A stretch of 64,000 nt of DNA from Alteromonadaceae bacterium (GTDB taxonomy: Bacteria > Pseudomonadota > Gammaproteobacteria > Enterobacterales > Alteromonadaceae). The translations under genes were made by a program, and so were the position numbers. The notes under the pieces are model-generated. The model made no database searches. It was not told the origin of the DNA and saw only the letters and a list, made by a program, of their open reading frames with translations. The first letter of the stretch is position 1, and each line of letters opens with the position of its first letter. The stretch is taken from positions 54,934 through 118,933 of the forward strand of contig JABSOI010000017.1 in assembly GCA_013216015.1 (NCBI GenBank). Reading direction: 5' to 3'. This document shows, piece after piece, positions 27,762 to 37,859 of the stretch.

Positions 27762-30700
27762 TTAATTAAGTGGTTCTGGATATAAAGCTTCCATTGTTAA
27801 AGTAACTCCACTGTAATTAAGCTCACGACTGTGATTACGCTCACCACGTAACCAGATATGCCAGATACCCGGTTTAGGTAATTGCATTACACAGCTTTCT
27901 TCATTGCCATCTGATATAGATCGGCAAACATACCTCTTCGACCCTCTACGATGTCTACCAATCAAATCAACATTACCTTCGCCGCCAGAGAGTGTTACAG
28001 TGAAACTTACTGCAGTTTCAGGAACTTTAAATTTAAAAAGTTTCCAGCGTGCGTTGGACCCTAAATCTGAATGAATTTCGTTAACCGAAATCAATGGCGT
28101 TACACCTTCAATTTCAATCACTACAGGATCATGATCCGATGCCCGGTATGAATCAGAGTTATACATGCTCACTAGCTGATCTGCACTTTTATATTCCGTA
28201 TTGTAATCCAGAATAACAGGTTCATCAGCATTGATATGCCACTCAGTTAAATCAACGACTTTTTCAGTTAATGAAGCACTCGCTAAAGCATGGTCTAAAG
28301 TACCAATTTCCCCTTTATATGCATAAGAATAAGCCGTATTGCCAACGAAAATATTCGCAAGGTTTGTAAAACCAGCACTTTCAATGGTACTTACCGGATC
28401 TTCTTTGCTATAAGCATTCAAATCACCCATGACCAATACATCTTCATCTTCAACACCTGTCGGATGCAGAGCTAACCAGGCTGTAATTGCTTCAGCCGCC
28501 TGAACACGACGCAAGTTGTAACAACCTTGCCCATCAAGTTTATCTTCATTTTCTACCCCTCCGCTGCTTGAACAGCCTTTAGAACGAAAATGGTTTATTG
28601 CTATCGTTAAACGCTCGCCTGTTTCAATAGCTCTAAACGTTTGTACCATTGGTGGACGGTTATGATATTCAAATGGCCACTCTGTTAAATAAGCGGTAGT
28701 ACCAATTTCAGTTACGGCTTTATCGTTATAAATCATCGCAACTTTAATGCTGTCACCACCTAAAAGTTCTACACCCGTATCTGCATCAGCAGGTATATGA
28801 GGATTAACAAAGCTGTAATGTACATCTCCAGGAGCAACTGCATTTAAACCATTAACTAAATCCTGTATAGCGCTGTACTCACCAAAACCATCATTTTCCA
28901 CTTCAAGCAAACCTATAATATCGGCTTGCATAACAGTAATAGCATCGATTATTTTGACACGCTGACGAGTAAATTCCTCAGCATTATCTGCCCCTCTGGA
29001 AGTTGGAAATCCACCACCTAGGCCATCGCCATTGAAATAATTTAATACGTTAAAACTTGCTACACGTAAATTACCTAACGACAATTCAGGAGCCGATGTT
29101 CTTTCGTTGCTAAAAACAAAGTTGGGTTGTTCAACAGGAATAATACGATACTTACCGAAACTATAATCCAGCAAACCTGTCAGAGCACTAACCTCGTCTC
29201 CTAATCGTAAAGGGTTTGAAGCAGATAAACCTCCGGTAGGATAAATAATATCCGCAGGGTTTGAACCATTTAAGCCATCATCAAGAATGATCTTATTCAG
29301 CGCATTTGTTGCCGCTAATTCAGCATATTCAGTAGAACCAGGTAAATGTATGTTAGTAGGTATATACACACGACCTTTTGATAAAGTTACTTCCCCGTAA
29401 CGACCCAAAGTATAATTGTCGGTAACAGTTAAAGTTTCAGCAATAGTCACTAACATGCCTTCCATGCTTTCTTGTTCTTCTGCTGAACTAAAAGGTAAAT
29501 GTAAATTTGTTGCTGAAATGCTGTCAACACCACAATTTAAAACATCTTCAGTCGCACTGATTTGTGTTTTGCCATAACTTTCAGAAATAAGGCCTATTAC
29601 GCGAACTACACTGCCAGCCTCTGGATATTCTCCACTAGACATCGCGACAAATAGTCCTTCTGATGTGCTTGAATCAGCATCTTGATCAAACAATTCTTCT
29701 TGTATAAAGAAACCATTGATTTCTGAGAAACTGCCAGTTACCACACCTTCTATAATATGAGTTTCACCGGTCAATGGTGAAGAAAACTCTGCACCTTGTA
29801 CCGCACTGATCAAGGTTGCCGGATCTGCACATTCACCGATTTGGCTAACAGGATCTCCACCGCCACCACCGCCACCGCCACCACTTTCATGAGAGCCAAT
29901 GTAGTCAAAGGTATTATTTGCATAACCATCCCATTCCAATGCAGGATCAAATACATCATCAATAATGGTATCACCAACGGTTACTGAACTTTTACGCACT
30001 AAAGTATTATCTTTAGTACTTTGTAAATCAGAACCCCATTGAGAACCGGGATCTTCGCCAACTCGACCAAATGAATCTATAACTACACCGTCTTTATACA
30101 AAACATAGGCGTCATCACCGTTATGGCTAACAGAACCACTCAATTGATCCGCTACATCGAGTATTGAACTTGCCGCTCTGGAATCTGCAATTACATAAAC
30201 GCTGTTTGCTGCAATAACACCTTCAAGGTTAATCATTGTCCCTACAGTATTACCATTGCTGAAACGGCCTAATTGATAATTACCTGCACTTAAATCTACT
30301 TCAGTCGGCGAAGGGTTGAAAAACTCTATCGCTTTGTTATAACTGCTGCCTTCGATATATTCTGAAATGTAAATTTCTGGATTAATAATGGAATGTTGAC
30401 CTAAATCAGAAAACACATCTTTGCCAAAGCCAGTCCATTGCACTGACGGGTCAAAATTATCATTGGTTATCGTGTCACCACTGACCACCGATGAGTTACG
30501 ACGCAATGTATTATCTTTGGTTGTATAAGAGTCACTTCCCCAAGCCGAACCGGGATCTTCACCAACATGTCCGAAAGAATCGACAACTACATTATCTTTA
30601 TAAAGCACATAAGCATCATCGCCATTATGACTGATATTGCCGGTCAATTGATCCGCAACATCAAGTATTGCCGTTGCAGCTCTTGAATCAGCAATTACAA

Positions 30701-31811
30701 ATGTACCATTTGCAGCTACAATACCACTTAAATCAAACATTATAGCTGTAGTACTACCGTTACTGAAACGACCTAACTGATAGTTTTCAGCCTCTAAATC
30801 TATTTCATCACTTGAAGGATTGAATAACTCTAACGCTTTGTTATAACTGCTGCCTTCCACATATTCGGAAATAAACAAAGCACCGGATGGTGAAGATGTA
30901 TCTCCGTCGCCGTCGCCGTCTCCTCCCCCGTCGCCGTCTCCATCTCCATCATCTAGGCTACAGGCTTCTGCGCTAAAGATTAAATTAACCCACTCAGGAT
31001 GATCAATATAGGGATTACGGTTCCCCTGGTATTCATAAATTCGATTATTTCTGTTTTGCTCTGTGGCATCAACGGGATCTACCGCATTCCACTCAAGTAA
31101 TCGACATAAACGCCCAAGTGCAGCTTCGCCAACTGTGGTTAAGCGATCTACTACTTGTAAATCAGGTGTAGCGTCCATTCCCTCATAACGGGTATCCATA
31201 TAAAAAATCATACGGGCAACGTCGCCTTTAACCGAATCACGCGGCTCAAAAGAATCAGCATCAAAGTTATTAGCAGGAGCTTCTGGCAATGGCCCATCGC
31301 TGTTATCAAAATCTAAGTTACCACGAGACGAATTAATTGATATATCCGTAGGCCTTAAATGATGAATATCTGTGTAAGCTTCTAAACCGGAGCTGGAAAA
31401 TCCATGGCTTTTTGGCCAAACATGTTCACGATTCCAATTATCAGGATCAGTGCTCTGTTCTGCACTGCCATTAGACATTTTTGGAAGTGAAATTCCGCTG
31501 TAAAGCAAAATTACATTATTGGTGTTTGTCGGATCTTCATCTGTTTGAGTTAGTGCAGACCACGCCTCAGAATAAGATAAATTCTTGTGGTTTTGACTGA
31601 TTGCATCGGTTATTTTTGTTTTTATTTCGGCTGCCGACAAATTATTACCAACAGCTGTAAGAGCATCTGCATAGTAAGTTGAATCGTTAAAAGTTGCTGC
31701 ATCAGCAACTTTATCTAATGGCGGACAGTTAAAACAGGCATCTGTAATATCACTGGCTTGAACTGTAGACGCGCAAAACAACACCAGTAGTGCTGGTGAC
31801 TTGAATTTCAT
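27762..31811 (-). CDS. Secreted multi-domain nuclease (EndoI + 2 LTD + ExeM-like)
   Basis: A 1349-residue exported protein (signal peptide to about residue 19; GAGGAAAAG ribosome site). Domains in order: endonuclease I (about 35-280) with the catalytic NREHVWPKSHGF at 127-138; a Gly/Asp linker; two lamin-tail domains in tandem (about 309-470 and 476-640) that are near copies (EYVEGSSYNKALELFNPS / EYIEGSSYNKAIEFFNPS); a poly-Gly linker; and an OB-fold region (about 658-830). An endonuclease/exonuclease/phosphatase domain follows (about 905-1240: GLLEVENDGFG, INHFRSKG, MGDLNAYS, SDHDPV), then a C-terminal beta domain resembling pre-peptidase C-terminal domains. Two different DNase folds are fused in one chain. 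Likely role: degrading extracellular DNA for nutrients or biofilm release, as for Shewanella ExeM. Confidence 0.9.
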   Translation of the reverse strand: MKFKSPALLVLFCASTVQASDITDACFNCPPLDKVADAATFNDSTYYADALTAVGNNLSAAEIKTKITDAISQNHKNLSYSEAWSALTQTDEDPTNTNNVILLYSGISLPKMSNGSAEQSTDPDNWNREHVWPKSHGFSSSGLEAYTDIHHLRPTDISINSSRGNLDFDNSDGPLPEAPANNFDADSFEPRDSVKGDVARMIFYMDTRYEGMDATPDLQVVDRLTTVGEAALGRLCRLLEWNAVDPVDATEQNRNNRIYEYQGNRNPYIDHPEWVNLIFSAEACSLDDGDGDGDGGGDGDGDGDTSSPSGALFISEYVEGSSYNKALELFNPSSDEIDLEAENYQLGRFSNGSTTAIMFDLSGIVAANGTFVIADSRAATAILDVADQLTGNISHNGDDAYVLYKDNVVVDSFGHVGEDPGSAWGSDSYTTKDNTLRRNSSVVSGDTITNDNFDPSVQWTGFGKDVFSDLGQHSIINPEIYISEYIEGSSYNKAIEFFNPSPTEVDLSAGNYQLGRFSNGNTVGTMINLEGVIAANSVYVIADSRAASSILDVADQLSGSVSHNGDDAYVLYKDGVVIDSFGRVGEDPGSQWGSDLQSTKDNTLVRKSSVTVGDTIIDDVFDPALEWDGYANNTFDYIGSHESGGGGGGGGGDPVSQIGECADPATLISAVQGAEFSSPLTGETHIIEGVVTGSFSEINGFFIQEELFDQDADSSTSEGLFVAMSSGEYPEAGSVVRVIGLISESYGKTQISATEDVLNCGVDSISATNLHLPFSSAEEQESMEGMLVTIAETLTVTDNYTLGRYGEVTLSKGRVYIPTNIHLPGSTEYAELAATNALNKIILDDGLNGSNPADIIYPTGGLSASNPLRLGDEVSALTGLLDYSFGKYRIIPVEQPNFVFSNERTSAPELSLGNLRVASFNVLNYFNGDGLGGGFPTSRGADNAEEFTRQRVKIIDAITVMQADIIGLLEVENDGFGEYSAIQDLVNGLNAVAPGDVHYSFVNPHIPADADTGVELLGGDSIKVAMIYNDKAVTEIGTTAYLTEWPFEYHNRPPMVQTFRAIETGERLTIAINHFRSKGCSSSGGVENEDKLDGQGCYNLRRVQAAEAITAWLALHPTGVEDEDVLVMGDLNAYSKEDPVSTIESAGFTNLANIFVGNTAYSYAYKGEIGTLDHALASASLTEKVVDLTEWHINADEPVILDYNTEYKSADQLVSMYNSDSYRASDHDPVVIEIEGVTPLISVNEIHSDLGSNARWKLFKFKVPETAVSFTVTLSGGEGNVDLIGRHRRGSKRYVCRSISDGNEESCVMQLPKPGIWHIWLRGERNHSRELNYSGVTLTMEALYPEPLN

Positions 31812-32258
31812 AGCTTTTCCTCATTGATTATTTTTATACTTCTGAATGAGTGATTAGATTTCACTTGAGGTTAATATTGTTAATATTGTTAATCCAGGGT
31901 TAACATTGATGAACACTATAAAAATATCTCACAAGTTGACTTTTTGGTCAAGTAAACTTACTTAGTTAAACTAGTATCCATAAGTTCATAAAGATGCAGT
32001 AATATGGCTACACGACCATAAAGAATGGCTATCAGGGTTTAGGAAAGAAATTTACCTAACCTAAAAAATCAATAGTTTGTGACTTTTGTATTATTGTTTA
32101 ACCAAATAGACAAGGAATAATAACTACTACTGACCTAACTTATTATTCAATTAGATCAGAAGTAGAAAAAAGAAGGGTCAAGAGAAACAGATTTGAGCTA
32201 CAAATCATCCAATAAGTTTGTAACTAAATCAATTTTCTATTGTTTTGATCTTATCAGT
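31812..32258. other. Upstream region of the nuclease gene
   Basis: About 450 AT-rich bases that must carry the nuclease promoter. No ORF or repeat is convincing. A perfect short repeat GTTAATATTGTTAATATTG (about 31872-31892) is present. Confidence 0.4.
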
Positions 32259-32432
32259 CTATCCGTGCAGTTTAATTGACAAATTATGTTCATTTAAAAA
32301 AAGCATCATATCTACCGGGTTATCAAATGCTCCAAGGATCATTGTTTGAGCATGCTCTTTTGATTCCTGATTTTCAGGATTATTAATCATGTCGCACCAC
32401 GTTTTGACAAGGATTAGTGGAGGGTTAATCAT
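32259..32432 (-). CDS. Possible small protein, 57 residues
   Basis: A 57-codon frame from the ATG at 32432, with a GGAA nine bases upstream, to a TAG at 32259. It encodes MINPPLILVKTW, then a polar stretch and GAFDNPVDMMLFLNEHNLS. Composition is protein-like (balanced charges, Asn/Glu rich) with no membrane segment. No family is recognised. It overlaps an opposing 70-codon frame (32389-32601) that looks less protein-like. The stretch from 32433 to 32851 otherwise shows only a 12-base repeat (AATATCAACTTA, 2.75 copies at 32695-32727). Confidence 0.4.
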   Translation of the reverse strand: MINPPLILVKTWCDMINNPENQESKEHAQTMILGAFDNPVDMMLFLNEHNLSIKLHG

Positions 32433-32851
32433 GTTATATTTCCGTTATTATTTTTTAATATTATTATTGGGAACGTTAAATAATATAAGCCCCAGCCGCA
32501 CTCAAATTTTAACAAAAAAAACCTTGAAAGAACAAGAAAAACGATATTTTTCATATTTAGTGTTTTTGTATTCTGTATCCATGGGTATTGCAAACCATTA
32601 AGTTATTAACATCAACAAGATGCCAACTACCACTTTGAATACAGGCTCGTACAAAAAACGTGCACAGCGCTAAATTTAACATATATTTAACATGAATATC
32701 AACTTAAATATCAACTTAAATATCAACATTAGAAAACATATCTTATTCGAGGTTTAGCCAATTAGGAATGGCCGTATGATCAGACATTCCTAATATATTC
32801 CAGCTAATGTTTAACTTAAATCTTCTTTAGTTTTACCAAAACATTGAAAAT

Positions 32852-33904
32852 TTAATAAGGGGTACCTACATTACCATTTTGGCATTTAGGACACTTTCTT
32901 CGATATATTTCAGACACATTTGAACCATAAAATTCATGACAGACTAAACATTCCATTTTATATGTTGTTTGTTTTGGATCACTTCCAACAACACCACGTG
33001 TGCCTAAAACTTTTTGTCTGTTTGAATTCTCATAGCCGATAGTTCTCGTGTTAGTTTTACCACTGACGAAAACCTCGTTATCAATAAAGGGCTCATCTTC
33101 AGAAACTTGAGCATCTTCTGGGGCAGGTTCATCTTCTATAACTTGATCATCTTCTACAACTTGATCATCTTCTGCAACTTGATCATCTTCAACAATCTGC
33201 TCGTCTTTTGAAAGCGGGTTATCTTCAGACAATGGTTCGTTCTCTATTACGTACAATTCATTGTTCACTTCAAATGGCTCTAACGACCATTTAAATTGCA
33301 GAGCTACTTCACTTTTTGTACGGAAGCTTTTCCACGTTTTTTTCCCACCTTTTCTTACACAAAATTTAACTAATGTACTAAGCAACTCAATATCATTAAT
33401 ATCAATCTCTATACTACTGAATAAATCATCCCAAAATTCTTTAGTTTTATTTTGATGCGAAAGTATTGGCTGATCCTGATCTCCAATACAATAAATACCA
33501 TTATAACGATAACCATATTCGTGAATTAAAGCAGGAATTAATAATACTCCGCTTGAACTAAAAATCCCCCATAAAGGTCTGGGTATTGATCTTCCACTAA
33601 ATTCAAAACCAGCAGGTATAAGGTATTCTTCATTTTGAAATTTAAAAGAAAAGGCGTCTTCAATACGCCAACGTCTACTTGAAAAGATCAAAACCAGAAA
33701 TTTATCTAATCCCTTAAATTCATGGGTAGAAATGGGGATGGGTCTGATCAATGGCATATTGTAAAGAGCAATTTTTGATTTAGAATTACTGAATTTTTTT
33801 TCTCGAACTTTGAACAAAACCGCGAATACAACAAATATATACAATAAAATTGATGTAATAAAACCTAACAAACTCGCAATAAAAACCACTAAACTGTGTA
33901 ACAT
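32852..33904 (-). CDS. DUF1353 protein with acidic repeats and zinc ribbon
   Basis: A 350-residue protein. A transmembrane helix lies at about 5-32. A DUF1353 domain follows (about 55-150), with the phage-like signature LIPAGFEFSGRSIPRPLWG and ALIHEYGYRYNG. Residues about 225-275 are an acidic repeat (EDDQVAEDDQVVEDDQV...). The C-terminus has two CxxC pairs (CLVCHEFYG ... CPKCQNG) typical of a rubredoxin-like zinc ribbon. DUF1353 proteins are found in phages and bacteria without a defined role. Stands alone. Confidence 0.75.
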   Translation of the reverse strand: MLHSLVVFIASLLGFITSILLYIFVVFAVLFKVREKKFSNSKSKIALYNMPLIRPIPISTHEFKGLDKFLVLIFSSRRWRIEDAFSFKFQNEEYLIPAGFEFSGRSIPRPLWGIFSSSGVLLIPALIHEYGYRYNGIYCIGDQDQPILSHQNKTKEFWDDLFSSIEIDINDIELLSTLVKFCVRKGGKKTWKSFRTKSEVALQFKWSLEPFEVNNELYVIENEPLSEDNPLSKDEQIVEDDQVAEDDQVVEDDQVIEDEPAPEDAQVSEDEPFIDNEVFVSGKTNTRTIGYENSNRQKVLGTRGVVGSDPKQTTYKMECLVCHEFYGSNVSEIYRRKCPKCQNGNVGTPY

Positions 33905-34213
33905 AATATTATTCCTTATAAACTTTTCTTTTCCATAGTTTTCTAATTACTTTAACTTCAGTATTTGATTTAATTTAATTTTGATTTAGCTTTGACTTGT
34001 TTTTCCTTAATTTAGATTTGTTGATTTATGAATGTCCCCCCTTAATAGAAAGAGTATTTACCATAAGCTTGTTCAAGATTAACACCCTATTTCAAGTCAT
34101 TATTTATATCCAAGAGACATAGTGATCAAGTATAGTTGAATATTGATAAAAATTTATTTTTCTCTAAATAATCTGGGATTAGGATATTTTTTCATTATTT
34201 TAATACCAATGAG
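33905..34213. other. Non-coding stretch
   Basis: About 310 AT-rich bases upstream of the DUF1353 gene, leading into a degenerate miniature element. It should contain the DUF1353 promoter; nothing else was recognised. Confidence 0.4.
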
Positions 34214-34387
34214 CTGGATACGTCCCAGTTAACAATGGCTGAAACTAGAGCAAACTGTTTTATAATGCTTATTAGCTAAAACCAACTAAACTTTTGTAAA
34301 GTAAATATTTTACCGCGTAGGATGGGTTAGCCGTTGGCTAACCCCGTCTACAACTATTGTAGACCACGTTAACTGGGACATAGCCAA
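34214..34387. mobile_element. Degenerate miniature element (TTGGCTATG family)
   Basis: The right end ACTGGGACATAGCCAA matches the family seen at 25977 and 58756. The left end (CTGGATACGTCCCAGTTAAC) has several changes. It contains the GGATGGGTTAGCC / GGCTAACCC hairpin core. Flanks show no target duplication, so this is an older or rearranged copy. Confidence 0.65.
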
Positions 34388-34415
34388 CTTAGCAAAGAGG
34401 ACAAAAAAGCTGAAA

Positions 34416-34447
34416 TGAAAAAGGCCTGCAATCGCTTGCAGGCCTTT
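34416..34447 (-). terminator. Terminator of tRNA-Phe
   Basis: A perfect 12-bp stem (AAAGGCCTGCAA with TTGCAGGCCTTT, 34420-34447) with a 4-base loop is followed on the minus strand by T-rich sequence, seven bases after the tRNA. Confidence 0.9.
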
Positions 34448-34453
34448 AAAATA

Positions 34454-34529
34454 TGGTGCCCCGACCCGGAATTGAACCAGGGACACGAGGATTTTCAATC
34501 CTCTGCTCTACCAACTGAGCTATCGGGGC
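34454..34529 (-). tRNA. tRNA-Phe (GAA)
   Basis: A 76-base tRNA with encoded CCA. It has a 7-bp acceptor stem (GCCCCGA/TCGGGGC), D-loop AGCTCAGTTGGTAGAGC, anticodon loop TTGAAAA giving GAA, and T-loop GGTTCAATTCC. It is identical in mature sequence to the tRNA-Phe at 59791-59866. Confidence 0.97.
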
Positions 34530-34636
34530 ATATTGATTATCAACTAGATTATTTGAAAAAATAAAAGATTAGTGATTTCTCAAGAGCGCGTATCATATAG
34601 GGAATTTTTGGTAGGGGCAACCGTTTTATCTAAAAT

Positions 34637-35080
34637 TTACAACTCAAAATCAATGAAATCAAAATCAGTTGAATTATCTGTAGTTGTGTTTTTTGTATTG
34701 GTATTATTTGTAGGGGTATTATTTGTAGGGGTATTTTTTGTATCGGTATTTTCTGGAATGTTTTCTGTAGCGTTATCTGTATTAGGCTTTCTGGCAGTAT
34801 AATTATCAATTTTTGGTGTACTTGGTATGCTTAGTGGGTCTAACAAAGAAGGTTGTACAACAGTGGGTTCTTCAATAACTACTTTTATTTTTCCTTTGCC
34901 TTCTTTACGCTTTTTACGTTGGACACAACGTTTAATCAATTTTTGCTTAGCGTTTAAATTTAATCCGATCCAGCTCTGTCTTTCCACCCGCGTACGCATG
35001 CAGCCAAGACAATATCCTTTCTCGTCAGACTGACAAATGCCTATACAAGGACTGGGAACATCAAAAAACTCTAATTGCAT
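34637..35080 (-). CDS. DUF1289 protein with low-complexity tail
   Basis: A 147-residue protein. Residues 1-55 match DUF1289: PCIGICQSDEKGYCLGCMRTRVE with four cysteines (C-x3-C-x7-C-x2-C), a probable metal-binding site. A basic segment follows, then an Asn/Thr-rich tail of short repeats (about 105-140, NTPTNNTPTNNTNTKNT) and an acidic end. Typical DUF1289 proteins are only 60-100 residues, so the tail is an addition. Function unknown. Confidence 0.8.
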   Translation of the reverse strand: MQLEFFDVPSPCIGICQSDEKGYCLGCMRTRVERQSWIGLNLNAKQKLIKRCVQRKKRKEGKGKIKVVIEEPTVVQPSLLDPLSIPSTPKIDNYTARKPNTDNATENIPENTDTKNTPTNNTPTNNTNTKNTTTDNSTDFDFIDFEL

Positions 35081-35262
35081 AAATACAATGTCAAACCATA
35101 AAAAATACGCGTTGATTAAATTATACGCTATTTATTAGACGTTTGGTATTTTACCAATTTCGCTAATCAATTGTTCCTCGCCATTATTTGCAAGAAAAGT
35201 TAATCAATTAACGAAACTGGATACACGTATTTTAAATGCAGTTATTAGTTATTCATAAGTTA

Positions 35263-36819
35263 TTACGCTAATTTATCAGTAGCAATATGATAATCAGGAT
35301 CTTCTATTACATTCACTTCAACCATATTTCCAGCCTTTTTCAATAACAACTTACATTCCTGGTTTAAGTGTTTTAAATGCAAGGTTTTACCGCGGGATAA
35401 ATATCTTTCTGCTAAAGTATCAATCGCTTCAATGGCAGAATGATCAGCTACACGAGAATTTTTAAATTCAACAATTACATCGTCATGATCATTTTCTATT
35501 TCAAATTGTTCTAAAAAGTTAGCAACTGAGCCAAAAAATATTGGTCCGTTAACTTCATAAACAGTTGACCCATGCTCATTGCTAGTGCGAACTACTGTAA
35601 CGTGTTTAGCGTGTTCCCAAGCAAATACCAACGCAGAAACAATAACACCAACTACAACGGCTATTGCTAGGTCAGAAGCAACTGTGACGCCTGAAACCAG
35701 AATAATAACAAATGCATCAGCTTTTGGTACTTTGCGTAATATACGAAAGCTTGACCATTCAAACGTGCCGATAACAACAATAAACATAACGCCAACAAGT
35801 GCCGCCAGAGGAATTTGTTCGATCAAACCAGAAGCAAATAATATAAAGCCAAGTAATGCAAGCGCTGCGGTAATTCCTGATGCACGACCTCGTCCACCTG
35901 AATTAACATTGATCATTGATTGTCCGATCATTGCACAGCCACCCATACCACCGAAAAACCCTGTAACCGTGTTAGCAGCACCCTGCGCAATACACTCTTT
36001 GTTCCCTCTACCACGCGTACCCGTTAATTCATCAATTAATGTTAAAGTTAATAGTGATTCAATTAAACCTATCGCAGCTAAAACTAAAGCAAAAGGGAAA
36101 ATAACTTTTAAGGTATTTAAATCAAACGGTACTTGAGGAATTGAAAATTGTGGTAAACCACCCGCTATAGAGGCGGCAGGGTCATTGGTCATATCACGTA
36201 GAAAATCAACAACTGTACGGGCATCTAATCCTAGGCTTTGCACTAAAACAGTAACAACAACAATAGCCACTAAAGAAGAAGGCACAGCTTTGGTTAATTT
36301 AGGTAAAAAATGAATAATTGCCATAGTAAGTAAAATTAAACCTACCATTGTAAATAGCTGGCCGTCTTGCATCCATTGAAATTCACCGGCGGAATTTTTA
36401 ACTTTAAATTGACCAAGTTGAGCTAAGAAAATAACAATGGCTAAACCATTAACAAAACCAAGCATTACGGGGTGTGGAACTAAGCGAATAAATTTACCCA
36501 ACTTAAATAAACCAGCCAGTATCTGCAATATCCCCGTCAAAACCACTGTAGCAAACAAATATTGCACGCCATAAATTGCAACTAAACTTACCATTACAAC
36601 CGCCATTGCACCTGTTGCGCCTGAAATCATTCCCGGACGCCCCCCAAATATGGAAGTAATTAAACCCACCATAAAAGCAGCGTATAAACCCACCAAAGGA
36701 TCAACCCCTGCAACAAAGGCAAATGCCACGGCTTCGGGTACTAAAGCTAAGGCTACGGTTAGTCCTGAAAGAACATCATTTTTCAGGTTCGATACTTTAC
36801 TGGCATGTAATTCAAACAT
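35263..36819 (-). CDS. SulP-family inorganic anion transporter
   Basis: A 518-residue membrane transporter from the ATG at 36819 (GAG ribosome site; a GTG seven codons earlier is less likely). The SLC26/SulP signature is near the N-terminus ([33 protein letters not shown] ... [17 protein letters not shown]). About 12 hydrophobic segments follow, and a C-terminal STAS domain begins near residue 420 ([16 protein letters not shown] ... [20 protein letters not shown]). Members move sulfate or bicarbonate, often with sodium; the substrate cannot be told here. Not in an operon. Confidence 0.92.
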   Translation of the reverse strand: MFELHASKVSNLKNDVLSGLTVALALVPEAVAFAFVAGVDPLVGLYAAFMVGLITSIFGGRPGMISGATGAMAVVMVSLVAIYGVQYLFATVVLTGILQILAGLFKLGKFIRLVPHPVMLGFVNGLAIVIFLAQLGQFKVKNSAGEFQWMQDGQLFTMVGLILLTMAIIHFLPKLTKAVPSSLVAIVVVTVLVQSLGLDARTVVDFLRDMTNDPAASIAGGLPQFSIPQVPFDLNTLKVIFPFALVLAAIGLIESLLTLTLIDELTGTRGRGNKECIAQGAANTVTGFFGGMGGCAMIGQSMINVNSGGRGRASGITAALALLGFILFASGLIEQIPLAALVGVMFIVVIGTFEWSSFRILRKVPKADAFVIILVSGVTVASDLAIAVVVGVIVSALVFAWEHAKHVTVVRTSNEHGSTVYEVNGPIFFGSVANFLEQFEIENDHDDVIVEFKNSRVADHSAIEAIDTLAERYLSRGKTLHLKHLNQECKLLLKKAGNMVEVNVIEDPDYHIATDKLA

Positions 36820-37034
36820 TGCTATCTCACGTTTAGACACTCAATCATTGATTGAGCAAAAATAATCACTGATAAAGTGAATTCATTGGTTTTAAGGCGC
36901 GGGAATACTATAGGTTTATTTGCTTAAAGTCAATAAGTGCTCATTTTACAAACAGCAAAACAGGCACTTATCTTATTGATTTGTTTTTGTTTTTGTTTAG
37001 TGGCTGAAATTTAATAAACAACAATTAGCTTGCA

Positions 37035-37706
37035 TTAATCAGCGTTGGCAATTTCACGTTCTTGTAAAAAAGCTTTAATTTCATCACGTGAACCAAGAAT
37101 ATGTTGCTTTAGCATCGCAACAGCATTTTTGACATCTTTAGCTTTACAATAACGTAGTAGGTCGTTGTGCTCTGATTCTGCTTTAGAAATACCACCAGCC
37201 CAAAGTAAATGCATACGAATATAACGGTCTGCATTCTTATTCAGCGTATTCACCAAATCTTGAGTCTGAGGTTTAGTTGCTCCGGAATAAAGACAGTTAT
37301 GATAGCTGGAGTTTAATTCACTCCACGTATTCGCCGCATTTTCTTTACCCAGCGCCTTGTTTAGCCGTGCTAAAATATCTGACGCTTGGTCAAGCATTTC
37401 ATCCGATATATTTGGAAGCGATGAAGCTAATAACTCAGACTCCAGCATTGCTCTGAGTTCAAATAATTCATCAACCTGAGAAGCACTTAATTCTGTAGCC
37501 GTGGCCCCTTTATGCGGTTCAAAAGCAACTAATCCTTCAGCTTCTAATTGCAGTAAAGCTTCACGAACCGGTATTCGGCTAACATTTAACTCATCTGCCA
37601 ATGCTGCTTGACGTAATGGCTGCCCAGCTTTGATTTCACCGCTTAAGATTTTTTCTCTTAGTGTTTCAACTACTAGCTGTGTTCTGGTTTTATATACGAT
37701 GGTCAT
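37035..37706 (-). CDS. GntR-family (FCD) regulator of hydroxyproline genes
   Basis: A 223-residue regulator. The N-terminal winged helix is at about 5-75 (LREKILSGEIKAGQPLRQAALADELNVSRIPVREALLQLEAEGLV). The C-terminal all-helical FCD ligand domain has the metal-ligand His of HNCLYSG and HNDLLRYC. It stands downstream of, and in line with, the hydroxyproline catabolic genes but is separated by a strong terminator, so it is probably expressed on its own. By context it should sense a pathway intermediate and control the TTGTATACAA-type site at 41647-41666. Confidence 0.88.
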   Translation of the reverse strand: MTIVYKTRTQLVVETLREKILSGEIKAGQPLRQAALADELNVSRIPVREALLQLEAEGLVAFEPHKGATATELSASQVDELFELRAMLESELLASSLPNISDEMLDQASDILARLNKALGKENAANTWSELNSSYHNCLYSGATKPQTQDLVNTLNKNADRYIRMHLLWAGGISKAESEHNDLLRYCKAKDVKNAVAMLKQHILGSRDEIKAFLQEREIANAD

Positions 37707-37773
37707 GCGTTATCCCTTAAGTTTACTCAAGCTATTATAAAGATGTAGAAACATATTCAAAGTACTAAAACAG

Positions 37774-37810
37774 AAAAAAGGCCCTTTTTTAAAAAATAAG
37801 GGCCTTTTTT
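37774..37810 (-). terminator. Terminator of the hydroxyproline operon
   Basis: A perfect 13-bp inverted repeat (AAAAAAGGCCCTT at 37774-37786 and AAGGGCCTTTTTT at 37798-37810) with A and T runs on its outer sides lies between the aldehyde dehydrogenase stop and the GntR gene. It should work in both directions. Confidence 0.9.
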
Positions 37811-37859
37811 ATATTTGTTACGCTTTTATGCAATTTAATACAAATATATTCGTTAATTC

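Noticed and set aside
32389..32601. 70-codon open frame on the plus strand
   Set aside because: No ribosome site, odd composition, and it overlaps a more protein-like small frame on the other strand.
34572..34802. Val/Phe-rich hydrophobic frame on the plus strand
   Set aside because: It is the antisense shadow of the Asn/Thr repeat tail of the DUF1289 gene.
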